Counted from the first letter of the stretch, positions 1-11,754 are shown. The stretch is DNA of 64,000 nt from Anodontia alba (GCA_964016985.1 OZ024823.1:129538112-129602111), one strand, 5' to 3'. Numbers and translations: made by a program. The notes: generated by a model not told the origin, from the letters alone.

Positions 1-872
1 TGTTGCTATGGAGCCTGTATGTATGTCATGATGTGGAAAATGTATTTGTCACCAGAAAACCCATTGGGAATTGGCATTTGTATATGTTTTATGGAGAAAT
101 AAGAAAACTGTTCAAGTGGGTACCCTTTTTAGCTTACCTGTATGAAAGTACCGGTGGAGCTTTAGCAGTCACAACAGTGTCGGCATCGGCGTTGGTTTAA
201 GTTTTTGGTTAAAGTTTTTAAAAGGCTATATCTCCTGAACTTCTGGATGGAAGTAGTTCATACTTGCCCAGGTTCTAGATACTGGTCTGAAGTTCAATGC
301 TGTACCATCCCAATCCACATGAGTAACCTTGAGGTCAAGTTCACAGACTTAGAAAAAAATTATGTGTAAGTTAGAGGCAAAGCACAATTCTGGTGAGCTA
401 TGCTGTCCTGCAACAGCTTTATTATCTAAAGCTTTGAATTATTCTGACCTCTTCACCTGGGTGGAAACCAACAACAGCATTCCATGAGTCCTTTGCATTC
501 TCTGTTCCCGCATGGCATAATGAGCTCTTTCTTATGTTAATCTCGTAACAAAACAGTCTTCTTGCCAGAATGTTTGGTGTTTGGAGTTGTCTGGGAGAAA
601 AGGGGCCCTTATTCCATATGTAGGCACTATAGGGTCAGATCAGCATGTGCCCTTCTGCATATTTATTTTTTTCTTTGTCACTATATTTTATATTGAGTAT
701 CCAGTGATTCTGGATGTAGGCGTGGTACGCAAGCAGATGTAGGCTTTTATATTACTTACCTCACTGCAGCTGGTGTCAAGTTCCCTTTGGAAGCAGTAAA
801 AAGTCTCCCCATGCTTCATCATAGTGAAGATTATATTCTTGTACTTTTGGGATCATTGAGCCCATTCTGGTT
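1..872. other. No gene recognised; intron or upstream sequence
   Basis: I see no exon with both splice sites and a convincing protein here. Given the plus-strand gene that starts at 2340 in mid-codon, this stretch is probably an intron of the TMEM260-like gene. Confidence 0.5.
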
Positions 873-1075
873 AAAGTAAAACCTGTAAGACAGCCACCTT
901 TGAAATTGACCTTTTTGGTCGATGTGGAAAAGTGGTTGTTTTATAAAGGTACATGTCATGTAATTTTGCTAGCAAAATTACATGACATGTACCTTTATAA
1001 GACAGACAACGTTTTCCACATCAACCACTATTTAAAATCGGTCGAAGGTGGCTCTCTTACACAGGTTTTACTGTA
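873..1075. repeat. Long hairpin MITE, TA-type ends
   Basis: The two halves are inverted copies meeting at about 970 (TTTTGCTAGCAAAA). The right end reads GGTTTTACTG followed by TA; the left end is its complement with an eroded edge. The short open frame from 900 simply reads through the palindrome. Confidence 0.7.
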
Positions 1076-1312
1076 CTTTGAAAATGGAATACAGCTTAAG
1101 CCAGTACTAGATGATATATGCAGCCTTGCCAACTACATTGCTATATATGATGTGACTTAATAAAACCAATTTTTGAATACACATAAGAATGAAAGAGATG
1201 TAAAAACCAAATGAACACCATCCAGGCCTTCATTACCTAAATATGGTGTAAGTTCCATTCTATTTTTCATATAAGGCAGGGCATACTTAAGCACGGTCAG
1301 ACAACAAAGGCC

Positions 1313-1807
1313 TACTGTGCTTTCGACATCTTTCAGAAAGTTGTTTTTTGCTTTGCGTTTCATTTTAAATGAAAATATTTTGTTTTGATTGACCGTATCT
1401 TATCAGAAACCATTTGTCTTTTCTGTTCTGTGTTTTGTTCTCAAATATGTACCCTAAAATTACTATACAGCCAAAAATTCGTCTGACCTGTGCAATTTCT
1501 ATAGTAAAGTGATTTTTTGGAACTTTTGTCTAAGAAAATATTTTTTACTTGAACTAGCAGAACTTATTGAAAATCTGCGCCCCAGTTACCTACCCTACAG
1601 ATTTCTGCATAATTTGCATACCTTTTTACTATAGGAAAAAGTGAAAATATTTGATTTTTTAAAAACCAATCACTAGAATAAAACTTTGTGCATAGGTAGT
1701 TACGACAAATGGTTTTGCATTAAATCATGACAAATATTTGCAAATTTACTGCTCTATGTAAGCGCCAAGCAAAAAACGACTTTCCGAAAGATGTTGAAAG
1801 TACAGTA
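1313..1807. repeat. TA-flanked MITE with about 45-bp terminal inverted repeats (copy 1)
   Basis: It starts TACTGTGCTTTCGACATCTT and ends with the inverse, AAGATGTTGAAAGTACAGTA. A sister copy lies at 17337-17896 and shares the interior as well. Flanking TA suggests a Tc1/mariner-type element. Confidence 0.75.
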
Positions 1808-2124
1808 GATCATCCTGCTTGTCTGCGCTGTCTGCCCTGGATACTATAGAATACACAATGCCTCCTCTCCACAACTGCCACTCTTGTGAAGGCATAAAAC
1901 TGGCTGTTGTAGTAGGGTGGCTGTTGTAGAGAAGTTAAATATATATAAAAACAGCTCCATGGGGAACTGGAAAAGTGGCTGTTATAGAGAGGTAGCTATT
2001 GTTGAAAAGACTGCATATGCACATATTGAACTGGTTCTAGACCTCATATGCTTTAGTATTCCTTTTCTTTTGAAGTGCATAACTGCAGATTTTAGGGGGT
2101 ATTACGATAATATTTTTCTTTTTT

Positions 2125-2217
2125 CTCCATGAAAAAACATATGTTGTGGGTACTCATTGGAAGCGCCTCAGTGAGGCGCTTCCAATGAGTACCCACAACA
2201 TATGTTTTAATGGAGAA
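2125..2217. repeat. Hairpin MITE core, GTGGGTACTCATT family
   Basis: Near-perfect palindrome centred on GCGCCTCAGTGAGGCGC with arms reading CATATGTTGTGGGTACTCAT. The flanks, GGAGAAATAAGAAAAA and a CCTTATCTGGAGCTATGG stretch, recur around the other members at about 33.2 and 34.4 kb. Confidence 0.75.
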
Positions 2218-2339
2218 ATAAGAAAAATGTCAATAATTTTTTGGTTAAAAAAAAAGTAAAAGTGCCTTATCTGGAGCTATGGAAATGGCTCATATACAGG
2301 AGGAAATATTTCTTGACACAGCTTTATTGTTTCTTTCAG

Positions 2340-2516
2340 CAATTCCATTGTGGCATGTATAGGTGTACAAGACCATGACGATTCCTGGAAACAGTCTTAT
2401 GCAACCTTTCCATTTGGACCTTGTCAGGTGTTGGTCAAACCAGATAGATTTAATATGGAGGAGTGGATAAAAATAGCCCAGAACATGTCTACAGGATGGA
2501 AATACCCTTTCAATGG
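2340..2516 (+). CDS. TMEM260: TMEM260-like exon a
   Basis: Acceptor TTTCTTTCAG ends at 2339 and donor GTAAGT starts at 2517. One leading base completes a codon, 58 codons follow, and GG is left over to join the next exon. It encodes CIGVQDHDDSWKQSYATFP and then EEWIKIAQNMSTGWKYPFNG. It ends in the same phase in which the next exon begins. Confidence 0.8.
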
Positions 2517-5500
2517 GTAAGTCATAGGGTTCAGCATAGCTCCAGATAAGGTGTTGTCAGCGAAAATTGTTAATATTTTTTTTATTTCACCTTAAAAATA
2601 TAACAAACCTAAAGCTCTGATTCAGGCTTTATTACTCTATTTGTCAGTTATTTTTGGACAAACAGCCATAACCAGATAGACCAGATCAAACTGCTATTGA
2701 CAGTTTCATCATGGTGTACTTTGCCATTCAACTGGCTTAGACACATCAAGATAATCATATTGACTTACTCAAACTTTAACCTTTAAAGGGCCAAGCAGAA
2801 ATTTAGCAAAGGAAAAAGACGGAGAATTATGTTTAACATTTCATTAATCTCAAAAGGAACCAAAAATAAGGCTTAATATTTCATTCATTTGTATCCAGAG
2901 GAATTGAAAATGAGAGTCTACATTTCTTTCATTTGTCTCCAAAGGGAAAAAAAGAAAAGCTAAACATTTCATACATTTCTCTCCAAAGGAATAGAACATG
3001 AGTATTTACATTTCATTTGTCTCAAAACTTTAAAGGAACAAACCATGTGGGCTGAAATTTGTATATTTGTATCCAAAGGAACAGAAAGTGAGACTTGATA
3101 TTGCATTCATTTGTCTCAAGAAGAACAGAAAACAATGAGCTTCAACATTAACCCTTGTCCTGCTGAATAAATTAAGATGCCACACCCACTTCTAATTTTC
3201 AGCCAATCAGATTACTTGATCTGGATTGTTGCTATAAATTCACATACTTAATGGCAAACAGTGTAAATCCAGATCAGTTGGCTTCTGAAGAAGCCAACTG
3301 ATCTGGATCTACACTGTTTGAAAAGGCAGGGTATATATGGGTTCAACAGGACAATGGTTAAAGAGGCAGTTTGAATGAAATGTTAGGCATAATTTTGTGT
3401 GAAATTTGTAAATTTTCATCTGCTTATTTATCCTACAGAGCCCAGTTGTTCAAAACTAACAATGTTGCTAGTTGATGTATCGTTAAAACTTTAATCATTA
3501 AATATGGCATATACCCTAATATTTTTGCTGCAAAAATGTGAGTAGCAAAAATGCCTTTGAATTAGATATTGTACTTACTAGAACAGTTAACATTTTGATC
3601 ACTAACGAGCTCATTAAGCTAACGACTCTTTGAACAACAGGTTGCTTAATATTAACTTTGGGTCTGTACTGTGATGACTGTTCATTATTTTGTAGATTTG
3701 AGGCTACCACGTGGGAACGTGTTGCAACAGATGAAATGTGGCAAGCACAGTAAGTATTCAGTTTTTATTTACATACATCTACTACTTCTTATCAAGGTAC
3801 AAGTTTGCAGTTGTTTCTGTGTTGGTGCCTTAACCTTGTCCTGCTGAATAAATTAAGATGCTACGCCTACTTCTAATTTTCAGCCAATTAAATTACTTGA
3901 TCCAAGTTGTTCATACAAATTCAAATACTTAATAACAAACAGTGCAGATCCAGATCAGTTGGCTTCTTCAGAAGCCAACTGATCTGGATCTACACTGTTT
4001 GCAAAGATGGGGTATATCCGGGTTCAGCAGGACAAGGGTTAGTGTGTAACATGCTAGATAAAAAATTCAGCAGATAACTTCTTTCAAATTTATTCATGAT
4101 TTTTCCCAGAAAATAGGCTAACATTTTTTGGGGGAAAAGTATGAAGTGTCATCAGTTTGTCATCTTCTGAATAAGCCCAGAGAGTTGCAAAGGTTAAAGA
4201 AATTGGATTTACTTGATAGCTTTTTTGCCATTTTTTACAAGGGAGACAACCTTTATGAATTTCTTTTAGCTTTCATCAGGTCCCTTCTGGAAAGTGTTCT
4301 CTACATTACGAAAACACATCAAATATATTGGAAATTTCACTACCAAAAACTGAAAGTTTTCAGATAAAAGTTCTTATACTTTTTATATTTCTGTTCAAAA
4401 CATAGATTGTGGGTACTCATTAGAACCACCTCACAAGGCAGTTCTAATGAGTACTCACAATCTGTGTCTTTTACCAAAATAGAAAAATAATGTGTCCCCT
4501 CTAAACCCCAGTTTTACTATATAAAAGTGGGGTTTAAGGGGGTAAAAATTATATGGGCGTGTTTTCATGATGAAAAGGAAAGAATTTGATTCCTTTAGTG
4601 CATTTGTGAAACATCTGTAGATTTTTATCAAACTTTTTAATTTTACATGTAAGTTGGGTATCTTACTGTAAATCCATTCAGTTTTTACCCAGATATGAAC
4701 AGGTTGCTTACCAGTCCTCTCTGAAATATTGGAGCAACATGGCAAGAGCCCTGTTATAAATTATGTGATTCTTCATAAGCAACAGTCTATAAATGTTGCA
4801 ATAGTTCATTTGTAGCTCACATGCATTTTTTTTTTATTTTTTCTCCACATAAACAAATGTTCTGGGCACTCATTAGAATGTAATGTCTGAGGTGATTGTT
4901 TAAGGTAAGTTTTGCTTTTGTATGTAAACATTTCTTGCAGAAACTCATTAGATTAGCCTCTACAAGGGGATTGTAGTTAGTACCCACAAGATCCATTTAG
5001 GTGCATAAATAACAAAAATATCTTTTGATAACTCCATCTATCTAGATCTATGCCAAACTGTATGTTAGCACACAGGATAAACCCAGTTACTTCTATCTTA
5101 ATATTATTTCTGGGGATATTATACCGTATTTACCCGTAGTATTTAGACACCTCAACCCCATAACCATACTTATCCTAAAATTTAAAAAAAATGTTGGTTT
5201 TTCTACATATTGATGTGTTTAAAGTAATGCTGGATAAATGCAAACAGTGTAGACCCCGATCAGATGCTGCATTTTGCGGCATCTGATCTAGGTCTACACT
5301 GTTTGCTCATGCCTCTCTGTCCTGACACTTAGGGTTATAATGGTATTTTAGTTAATAGTGTAATGATGTAATCTCATTGAGCTCTGTATTCTTGCAGGAT
5401 TAGTATAGCCTTTTCTCTCTATGGACATGCTGTGAGCGCAAAGACTTTGGAGGAGAAATCCAAGATAATGCTCAGATCCTATAAGGTATGATGCATAAGC

Positions 5501-6802
5501 TTAACTTGAAGGCTCCATATTCCTCAAAAATAGACATTTTATTAGCCAAGAAAGGTTTAATAAATTGATATATGATATTAATACAATCATAAAATGTGGC
5601 ACCTGACAGCCTGTAAAATTTTAGTTTGTCTCTCATTCTTGAAATGAGATGATTTTTTATCATATCTCTTAATTAATGTTGCCAGAGTTGGGTAAAAAAT
5701 TTACAAAACATGGTACTATTGTAAAAATGGTGTTTGATCAGGTTGCTTAGCTAAATTGCTTTATGTTTGAAAAGCAGTAGTATTTTGGCATTTAACAAAC
5801 AAGCCTAGCTTCAGATAAGGCACTTTTTTTGTTTTCAACCAAAAATTATTGATTTTGTTTTATTTCACCACAAAAATATATGTTGTGGTACTTGAGACAT
5901 TTCTAATGAGTACCCAAAACATGTTTTTATGGAAAAATCAGAAAAATATTATCATATTCAACCTAATTACTGCACCATGCGCTTAAGTTGTTCAAAATTA
6001 CTGAAAAACCTGTAGTAAAATATCTTCCTAATAAGGGCACACCTTGAAGGAATATTAGCAGAGGACTTCTAGGGGGCGCATATTTAATGATGCTTATGTG
6101 ATAGGTGTTCTATGTTCTATGTTTCTTATAGAAGCATATATTGTGGGTACTTATTTGAATTACCAGGACAGGTTTATAAAAGCATTTGTTGTGGGTACTC
6201 TTTTGAATTGCCTCGACAAGTCGAGGCAATTCAGAAGAGTACCCACAACAAATGCTTTTATAAAAGAACCAGATAAAATTATAGAAGAGCTAGAAATTGC
6301 TTGATAGTGCGCTTATTGGAGCATGTGCGGTAATTTGGGTGAATACGGTATGTGGATACTCTTCGTATCTGGAACTATGACAACACTGATATCAAATAGA
6401 AATCTAAAATGTTGCCTTTGGAAACAAAGAACACACAAGGGAACAAAAATTGGAGACTCGGTTTTGTTAAGTCTCTTCATATGTAACAATGTAATTTGCA
6501 AGGCTGCATATGTCCCCATTCACTGGCTCGAGCCTGGTTTTGTTTCTATTTTGCAGTTATACTCAAGTGCAATTTCTGAGCATCCAATAGAGGAAATCCC
6601 AACTTACTGGCACAAGAACTACGCATTGGTCTGTCAGCGCCTTCTCTCACTACAACATGATCAGTCAGTACCAGAGCTGTTAGATAAAGCTATTTCACAT
6701 TACGAGAGGTTTATAAAACTAGACCCTGCTGATGAAGATTATGATGCTATTGTGAAGGCCATTAAACAGTTGAAAGCACAGAGGAAAAACAGTGTCAAAT
6801 AG
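2340..6802 (+). CDS. TMEM260: TMEM260-like protein O-mannosyltransferase, C-terminal four exons (gene span)
   Basis: Four exons with compatible splice phases give a 187-residue C-terminal segment. Known of the family: vertebrate TMEM260 is a multi-pass ER membrane enzyme that O-mannosylates IPT domains of plexins, MET and RON; its C-terminal soluble part ends in a helical, TPR-like region. Seen here: an Asp-rich stretch followed by SWKQSYATFPFG, then EEWIKIAQ, TTWERVATDEMWQAQ and YWHKNYALVCQRLL, the order and wording I recall for the family's C-terminus. The tail is charged and Lys-rich (LKAQRKNSVK) before a TAG stop. The catalytic DUF2723-type membrane portion is not in the window, so exons must lie to the left of base 1. 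No AATAAA is obvious just after the stop. All three introns carry hairpin or TTAA elements. Identification rests on memory of the family, not on a search. Confidence 0.78.
2835..3135. repeat. Imperfect minisatellite, units of about 45-60 bp
   Basis: About six degenerate direct copies of a unit containing CATTTCATTCATTTGTCTCC followed by AAAGGAACAGAAA. It lies in the intron between exons a and b of the TMEM260-like gene. Confidence 0.6.
3148..3361. repeat. piggyBac-type MITE, TTAA family 1 (copy 1)
   Basis: TTAA target duplications at 3148-3151 and 3358-3361. The left end reads CCCTTGTCCTGCTGAATAAA, the right end the inverse. Inside is the palindromic CAGTGTAGATCCAGATCAG core (about 3262-3320). 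TTAA duplication and CCCTTG ends are typical of piggyBac-superfamily MITEs. Confidence 0.8.
3439..3647. repeat. MITE with GGGCCCAGTTGTTCAAA ends (copy 1)
   Basis: Inverted ends CCCAGTTGTTCAAA and TTTGAACAAC; the interior holds ATTAGATATTGTACTTACTA and GAACAGTTAACATTTTGA, shared with copies at 7628 and 10944. It ends about 50 bp before exon b. Confidence 0.65.
3696..3749 (+). CDS. TMEM260: TMEM260-like exon b
   Basis: Acceptor TTTTGTAG ends at 3695; donor GTAAGT starts at 3750. The leading A completes the GGA codon left by the previous exon, giving the join NG-FEATTWERVATDEMWQAQ. The TWERVA..EMWQA run is the most recognisable family signature here. Confidence 0.8.
3830..4042. repeat. piggyBac-type MITE, TTAA family 1 (copy 2)
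   Basis: Starts TTAACCTTGTCCTGCTGAAT (one C lost) and ends GCAGGACAAGGGTTAG, with the same palindromic core as copy 1. One terminal base of the right TTAA has mutated. Confidence 0.75.
4304..4572. repeat. Hairpin MITE, CATTACGAAAACA family (copy 1)
   Basis: Ends CATTACGAAAACAC and GTGTTTTCATGATG are inverted. Inside are two palindromes: the GGGTACTCATTAGAACC arm pair and an AAACCCCAGTTTTACTATAT / AAAGTGGGGTTTAAG pair. Six related copies lie in this window. Confidence 0.75.
5122..5346. repeat. TACCGTATTTACCC-family MITE with CAGTGTAGACC core
   Basis: Left end TACCGTATTTACCCGTAGTA; the right end is the degraded inverse (ACACTTAGGGTTATAATGGTA). The palindromic core at about 5240-5308 centres on GCTGCATTTTGCGGC. 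It ends about 50 bp before exon c. Confidence 0.65.
5398..5485 (+). CDS. TMEM260: TMEM260-like exon c
   Basis: Acceptor TTCTTGCAG ends at 5397; donor GTATGA starts at 5486. The first G completes the CAG codon begun in exon b. It encodes ISIAFSLYGHAVSAKTLEEK and on to MLRSYK, an amphipathic helical segment, and ends in phase 0. Confidence 0.8.
5812..5945. repeat. Degenerate hairpin MITE, GTGGGTACTCATT family
   Basis: TTCAGATAAGGCACTTTTTT, CAACCAAAAATTATTGAT and a damaged ATATGTTGTGGTACTTGAGA / TCTAATGAGTACCC arm pair mark it as a decayed member. Confidence 0.55.
6172..6264. repeat. Near-perfect hairpin, 93 bp
   Basis: Arms beginning TTTATAAAAGCATTTGTTGT meet at CTCGACAAGTCGAG. Very little divergence between arms suggests recent amplification or repair by copying. 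Confidence 0.75.
6557..6802 (+). CDS. TMEM260: TMEM260-like terminal exon
   Basis: Acceptor CTATTTTGCAG ends at 6556; 81 codons then TAG. It encodes a helix-rich tail with IPTYWHKNYALVCQRLL and a second helix pair around SHYERFIKLDPADEDYDAIV. A longer open frame from 6323 runs into it, but that upstream part is intronic, because exon c ends in phase 0 and joins exactly at 6557. Confidence 0.8.
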   Translation, partial: LYSSAISEHPIEEIPTYWHKNYALVCQRLLSLQHDQSVPELLDKAISHYERFIKLDPADEDYDAIVKAIKQLKAQRKNSVK

Positions 6803-7106
6803 AATCATTAATTAGATGAGTTTGATGAGTCAGGGACCCAGTTCTTTAACAAAAAGCAATGCACATAATTATTTCTTACGTCTCCACACACACACATGCA
6901 CACAAATATATTGTGGGTACTCATTAAAACTGCCCCAATGAGATAGCTCTAATGAGTATGCTGAGTATGTTTGTGTAGAAGAAAATCTTAATTTGGACCG
7001 CTGTTAGCATGTACCGTATTCGATCTAATTACCGCACATACCCCAATAAGCGCACAGTCAAGCCATTTCGTAGTCTTCAGATTGACCAGTGTACTTTTTG
7101 TCTACT

Positions 7107-7217
7107 TCTTTATAAAGGCATATGTTGTTGGTACCCATTTAAATTTCATCAACAAGGCATTGACTTGTTGATGCAATTCAAATGAGTACCCACAACATAT
7201 GCTTTTATAAAGAAAAT
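7107..7217. repeat. Hairpin MITE, GTGGGTAC family
   Basis: Arms CTTTATAAAGGCATATGTTG and its inverse, with the loop around GCATTGACTTGTTGATGC. It is flanked by about 30-bp segments that recur around the hairpin at 6172. Confidence 0.65.
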
Positions 7218-7387
7218 AAGAAAAAAAAAAAGGAAAAACATCGCATATGCATCATTTGATAACTCCTTCACTGATTTTTTAAACGTCCTCTTAGTATAGT
7301 AGATACATATTTTACTAAAAAAAAATACTAAAAAAAAACTAAGCGCACAGTGCTGTAATTAGGTCAAATACGGTAATTATTGTAATA

Positions 7388-7600
7388 ATCCTAAGTACTG
7401 GGACTGATAAGCCTATGCAAACAGTGTAGATCCAGATCAGACACAGAAGAATGCGACATCTGATCAGGGTCTACAGTGTTTGCCATACATACAGCAATAT
7501 TTTAAACACATCAACAGGCAGTTGAAATGGACTGTTTAAAATTTTAGGAGAAGTATGGTAAGTAGATAAGATGTCCAAATACTTAGGGTAAATATGGTAC
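7388..7600. repeat. TACCGTATTTACCC-family MITE
   Basis: The right end reads AATACTTAGGGTAAATATGG then TAC. The palindromic core spans about 7425-7485. The left end is degraded. Confidence 0.6.
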
Positions 7601-7627
7601 CTAAGTATTCAAACACCTTACCATACT

Positions 7628-7794
7628 GGGCCCAGTTGTTCAAACCTTACAATGTCATAAGTTAATGCATTTGCAAAAGCTACTCGCATTTTTTTCAGCA
7701 AAAATACCTCTTAGATATTATACTTACGAGAACAGTTAACATTTTGACTACTAAAGAGCTCATTAAGCTAACGATGCTTTGAACAACTGGGCCC
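7628..7794. repeat. MITE with GGGCCCAGTTGTTCAAA ends (copy 2)
   Basis: Best-preserved copy: the left end GGGCCCAGTTGTTCAAA and right end TTTGAACAACTGGGCCC are exact inverses. Confidence 0.75.
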
Positions 7795-8044
7795 TGATGT
7801 TTAACTTGGAATAAGCCCATTTCTTATTTAGAGAACAGTACAGACCAAGGTCGAACTATTACGTTAGCAGTTTTGTCTAGGTTCTCACTATTTATTCAGG
7901 TCTATCTGTCTGAATATTTAGGGTAAATAACTTGTTAAATATGTGAACTGCCGAAACAGAGATTTGTCTGTATATGTAATGTAGAATCTGTAAAGTATTA
8001 ATGAGATCAAGAGATTTTGTATGTGAAATACACAGATCTCAGAC

Positions 8045-9298
8045 CAGGGCTCTGGAAAACCGGAAAAATAGCCGGTCTGGACCGAAATTAAGAATTCTGG
8101 ACCGATTTCAAACACCCCAAAACGCTAATAAATCGGTCCAACAGGTTTGTGCCTTGAACCCCATTTTTCCCCAACCAACCAATTTTCACGAATCAATGAT
8201 GTTTAAAAAATCACAAACGGTCAAGTCTTCACAAACTGACAACGTCCGCGCACCTTTTAAATGCGATATTATGGTAGTTAAAAGGCTCTAAACGGTCATT
8301 TGACATGTATATTGGAGAGACAGCTGAATAACGGCAACCTACCGCAGCACAAATTAATTACGTCATTATCCAAACATTGTCAAAAAATCAACACTTCACT
8401 GACCTTTGTGCGGTAAACAAGCGATTAACACGAATCATCAGTAATGATAGTCTGATAATAATCCGTTTGTGTGACACGTGTGAATACACTGAGACTGCAA
8501 AACATCCAGGTGCAGTCGGCGTGTCCAAAAGATCAAAGGTCACTTTACTGAGAGTTATAAAAGAATGCACCGCTTGACCGCACCGGTTTTCTTCCTCTTC
8601 CTTTTTGTTTTGATCAACATGGTTTGTCGGTCCCAGATCTGATAAATTAATTCCCAAACCGTGTACCTCCTGATCAGATGTCACATACAACGGCGTCTAA
8701 TCTGGGTATAATTGATTGATTCTTTTTTTAGTTGTTGTTGATTGCCGTAACACACGAGTATAATTCAAGGTAGATTTCACGGTAAAAATAAGTAATGCAC
8801 CACTTGCACTAGACAAGATTGGTCAGTGCTTAAAATTTAAGCAGTCTGGTCAAATCTTGAAACATTGAAAACTGCAAAACCGCCCGTGGCGCAGGCCTTT
8901 TTTATTAGACCTATTTGGGTCCATGAAAGTCGTTTCGTTTCGTCTCTCCTGTTTCCCGCCGTCTTCGCGCTTATACAAGACGGGAATCAGTTGTTTACAA
9001 ATAGTTTAGGGAAACCCTGCGGAGGTGGAAATAACAACAAAACCGTTTGTTTTTTCTTTCTTTTTACATACCTGACTGTATTTATTGATGACGCCAGCTT
9101 TGAACATGCTCATTATACCCGGACTTCCGTCATATAACGGGGTTGAGGTGTATTATTTAAAAGGAGTTATAGGACTGCCAATTGTCATTAGTGTTCGTGA
9201 CAGGTGATATATACTTATTTTTTTTTGGAAATGGGCTCATTGATGACGTCATCGTCATCGGCTGGACCGATTCAGATTTCAAAATTTCCAGAGCCCTG
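8045..9298. mobile_element. Non-autonomous hAT-type transposon with 8-bp target duplication
   Basis: Ends CAGGGCTCTGGAAA and TTTCCAGAGCCCTG are inverted, and the inverse relation extends into GGTCTGGACCGA / GCTGGACCGATT. It is flanked by exact 8-bp direct repeats TCTCAGAC at 8037-8044 and 9299-9306. An 8-bp duplication with CAG...CTG ends is the hallmark of the hAT superfamily. The 1254-bp interior has no open frame resembling a transposase; its base composition is richer in GC than the flanks. It sits between the TMEM260-like gene and the minus-strand exons. Confidence 0.85.
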
Positions 9299-9309
9299 TC
9301 TCAGACAGT

Positions 9310-10940
9310 GTGTGCCAGTTTACAGTCTTCTAGGTCTCTGCATTACCCACTTTATTGCACTCTCAATCTCTGTACAGATTCAGTAGAAGAGGAACTAATA
9401 TTTTTCACATTCAAAAAAAATAGTGCTATACATTTCAGGCAAATTCTCTCTTAAGGAGACAATTTATAAACTGCCAAACCCTATTTTCTCAGAAAATAAG
9501 AAATTTATGAAAATGCTGTCTGCTGAAATTTTTATACAACATGCAAAGCATAAAAGATAATAAGATGGTAATACCTGAATATGAATAGTATGTTTCATGG
9601 AGCATATGATCAAAGTAAGTCCTTAGAGCATGCACAAGAAGTGTTTTTGGATGCGTTTTTCAAAACCCTGTCCTTTAAAATAGTGATATCCGGGCGGGTG
9701 GGCAGGCGGGCGTCAGCATTGTCCGAGGTTTACCTTTTGGTTCACCTTTTTGAAAAACCCATCCATAATGCTGTTAGGCGTTTTTCGTGTTACAATTTGT
9801 GAATGGTAATAATCAGATATTGCAAGGCTTCACATTTCATTTCAGCTGTTTCTTGCTGTCCCTTACTGAAAACGGAAAGTTTTGGCATTGTCCATCTTCC
9901 TTCTGTCCATCTGTCCGCAGACATATCTTAATAACTGAAGAATAAAATTTCATGCAAGATTTCATGAATGTATATCCCCCTGGTGCTGTGATACAAATGG
10001 TTTTGTCAGGATGCCCTCAGAAGTATTTGTTATTGCCCTTTGATTGCTTAACCCATTTATGCCAAGTGGACTCTTCCACCTTAACTCTTTGGTCAGGTCC
10101 ATTTCCTATATAAGGGTTGTCTGGTTTTTATTATTATCATGTTTTGAAGAAATTTCTAAACTTAATGCAGTGTAGACCCTGATCAGATGCTGCATTCTGT
10201 GCCGTCTGATCTGGGTCTACACTCTTTGCCAATGTCCTTTTTATGGTAGGCTAGGCTAAAGTGGGTTGAAATTCCACAACTTTGTCTTTTCAGAGTGATG
10301 ACATAGCAAATGATGAATAAATTTCATGAAATTTATGAAACTTATGAAAAATGTCATAACCTGTTTGATTGATTTAGAATCAACCAATTTGTCCTTTTGG
10401 CAGTCATAACTTTAATAGTTAACAATAAAATTCATGAAACTCAACATGAACATATATCACTACAATGCAGTGGTGCAAATTAAAAGACCCTGATGTTTTG
10501 AATATTTGTAGGGATTTCTCTTTTTTTTTTTCACTTTTCATGCAAAATAATAAAATAATTTACTAACTAAATGGCCCAGTTTTAATTTATTAACTAAATG
10601 GCCCAGTTTTGGGGGCGATGATATGGGAAACATGCATTTTTAAATGGCCTAATATTTAGATGTTATTGATATAGCATAATAGTAGTCTCCCTTGCATTGT
10701 TTTATGGAGTAATTTATTTTTCAGCTTCGTCTTACTTTATATATTTGTGTGTCTGTTTTATTTTAGTCTGTTTATTTTTGATAAAATATTATCTACAAAG
10801 TTTTTAATAAACCAAATATTTTGAAATATGTGTTTTCTTTTCTCATATTTGTTGTATCACATAGGGAAATGCCATCAGCACAGATGCTGGTGTTGAAAAG
10901 GGGCCTTATGCCATATGCTGACAGGCAAGGTCCAGATCAG
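9310..10940. other. Intergenic, no gene recognised
   Basis: AT-rich sequence with one palindromic core (about 10166-10228, GTGTAGACCCTGATCAG) and a short duplicated TAACTAAATGGCCCAGTTTT at about 10563-10608. I see no exon with splice sites. Confidence 0.5.
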
Positions 10941-10943
10941 TCT

Positions 10944-11168
10944 GGGCCAGTTGTTCAAAGTGTCATTAGCTTAACAAGCTCGTTTGTGGTCAAAATGTTA
11001 ACTGTTCTAGTAAGAACAATATCTAATTCACAAGTATTTTTGCTGAAAAAATGCAAAAGCTACTCACATTTTTTTCAGCAAAAATATTAGCATATATGCC
11101 ATATTTAATGATCAAAATTTTAACGATACGTTAACTAACCACATCGTTAATTTCAAACAATTGGGCCC
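10944..11168. repeat. MITE with GGGCCCAGTTGTTCAAA ends (copy 3)
   Basis: Left end GGGCCAGTTGTTCAAAG, right end CAAACAATTGGGCCC. Opposite orientation to copies 1 and 2, with the interior ACTGTTCTAGTAAGAACAAT conserved. Confidence 0.65.
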
Positions 11169-11392
11169 TGCACATTTTCCTGTTTACAGATTCAAAGGAT
11201 AGTGTAGAGCATATGGCAAAGGACCTGATCAGATTCACCTATGCATCCACCTAGTCAGTCAAGCTTGCGAAGAGGAAGCCTGAAGGCTTTCATTTCTTGC
11301 ATTCTGGTTAATTTTGCATGCTTTTTTGTCATCTGTGGATTCTTTTTAAAACAGTCTTTTACACAAAAGTCTTTCAGGAATATTATCAGAGG

Positions 11393-11450
11393 GTCAAACA
11401 GTTTGGATCCAGATCAGGCCCTGATCTGGGTCCAAACTGTTTGCAAAGGT
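11393..11450. repeat. Isolated palindromic core
   Basis: CAAACAGTTTGGATCCAGAT and its inverse meet at CAGGCCCTG. Flanking MITE ends could not be recognised. Confidence 0.6.
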
Positions 11451-11754
11451 TATCAGCAGACAAAAGAAGTCGCCACTAGCAGGGAAAGAGAATAATGTTA
11501 TAATTAAACCAAAATATTAGGACATCTTAACATCTTGCCGTGTTTGTCCAAAATTATGAAGGAGTAACCTATCAGGTGACTTGTCTAAAAAGTGCTGCCA
11601 GAGTGACAACAGTGAGCATCCTGATCAAACTGTTCCTGATTTGTGTTTACACTGTTTGCTTAGGCAAGTCTATTAAAATATTCAGGTTTAGAAAATTATG
11701 ATACATGGTAAGAAGTGATGGAGGTGCTGGAGGGAATGTACAGACAGACGAATT

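Noticed and set aside
6323..6556. 5' extension of the terminal TMEM260-like exon as a single 159-codon gene
   Set aside because: Exon c ends in phase 0 and joins at 6557 after a clear acceptor; the extension is intronic.
8001..8690. Open frames of 66-100 codons on both strands
   Set aside because: They mostly lie inside the hAT-type element and have no transposase motifs.
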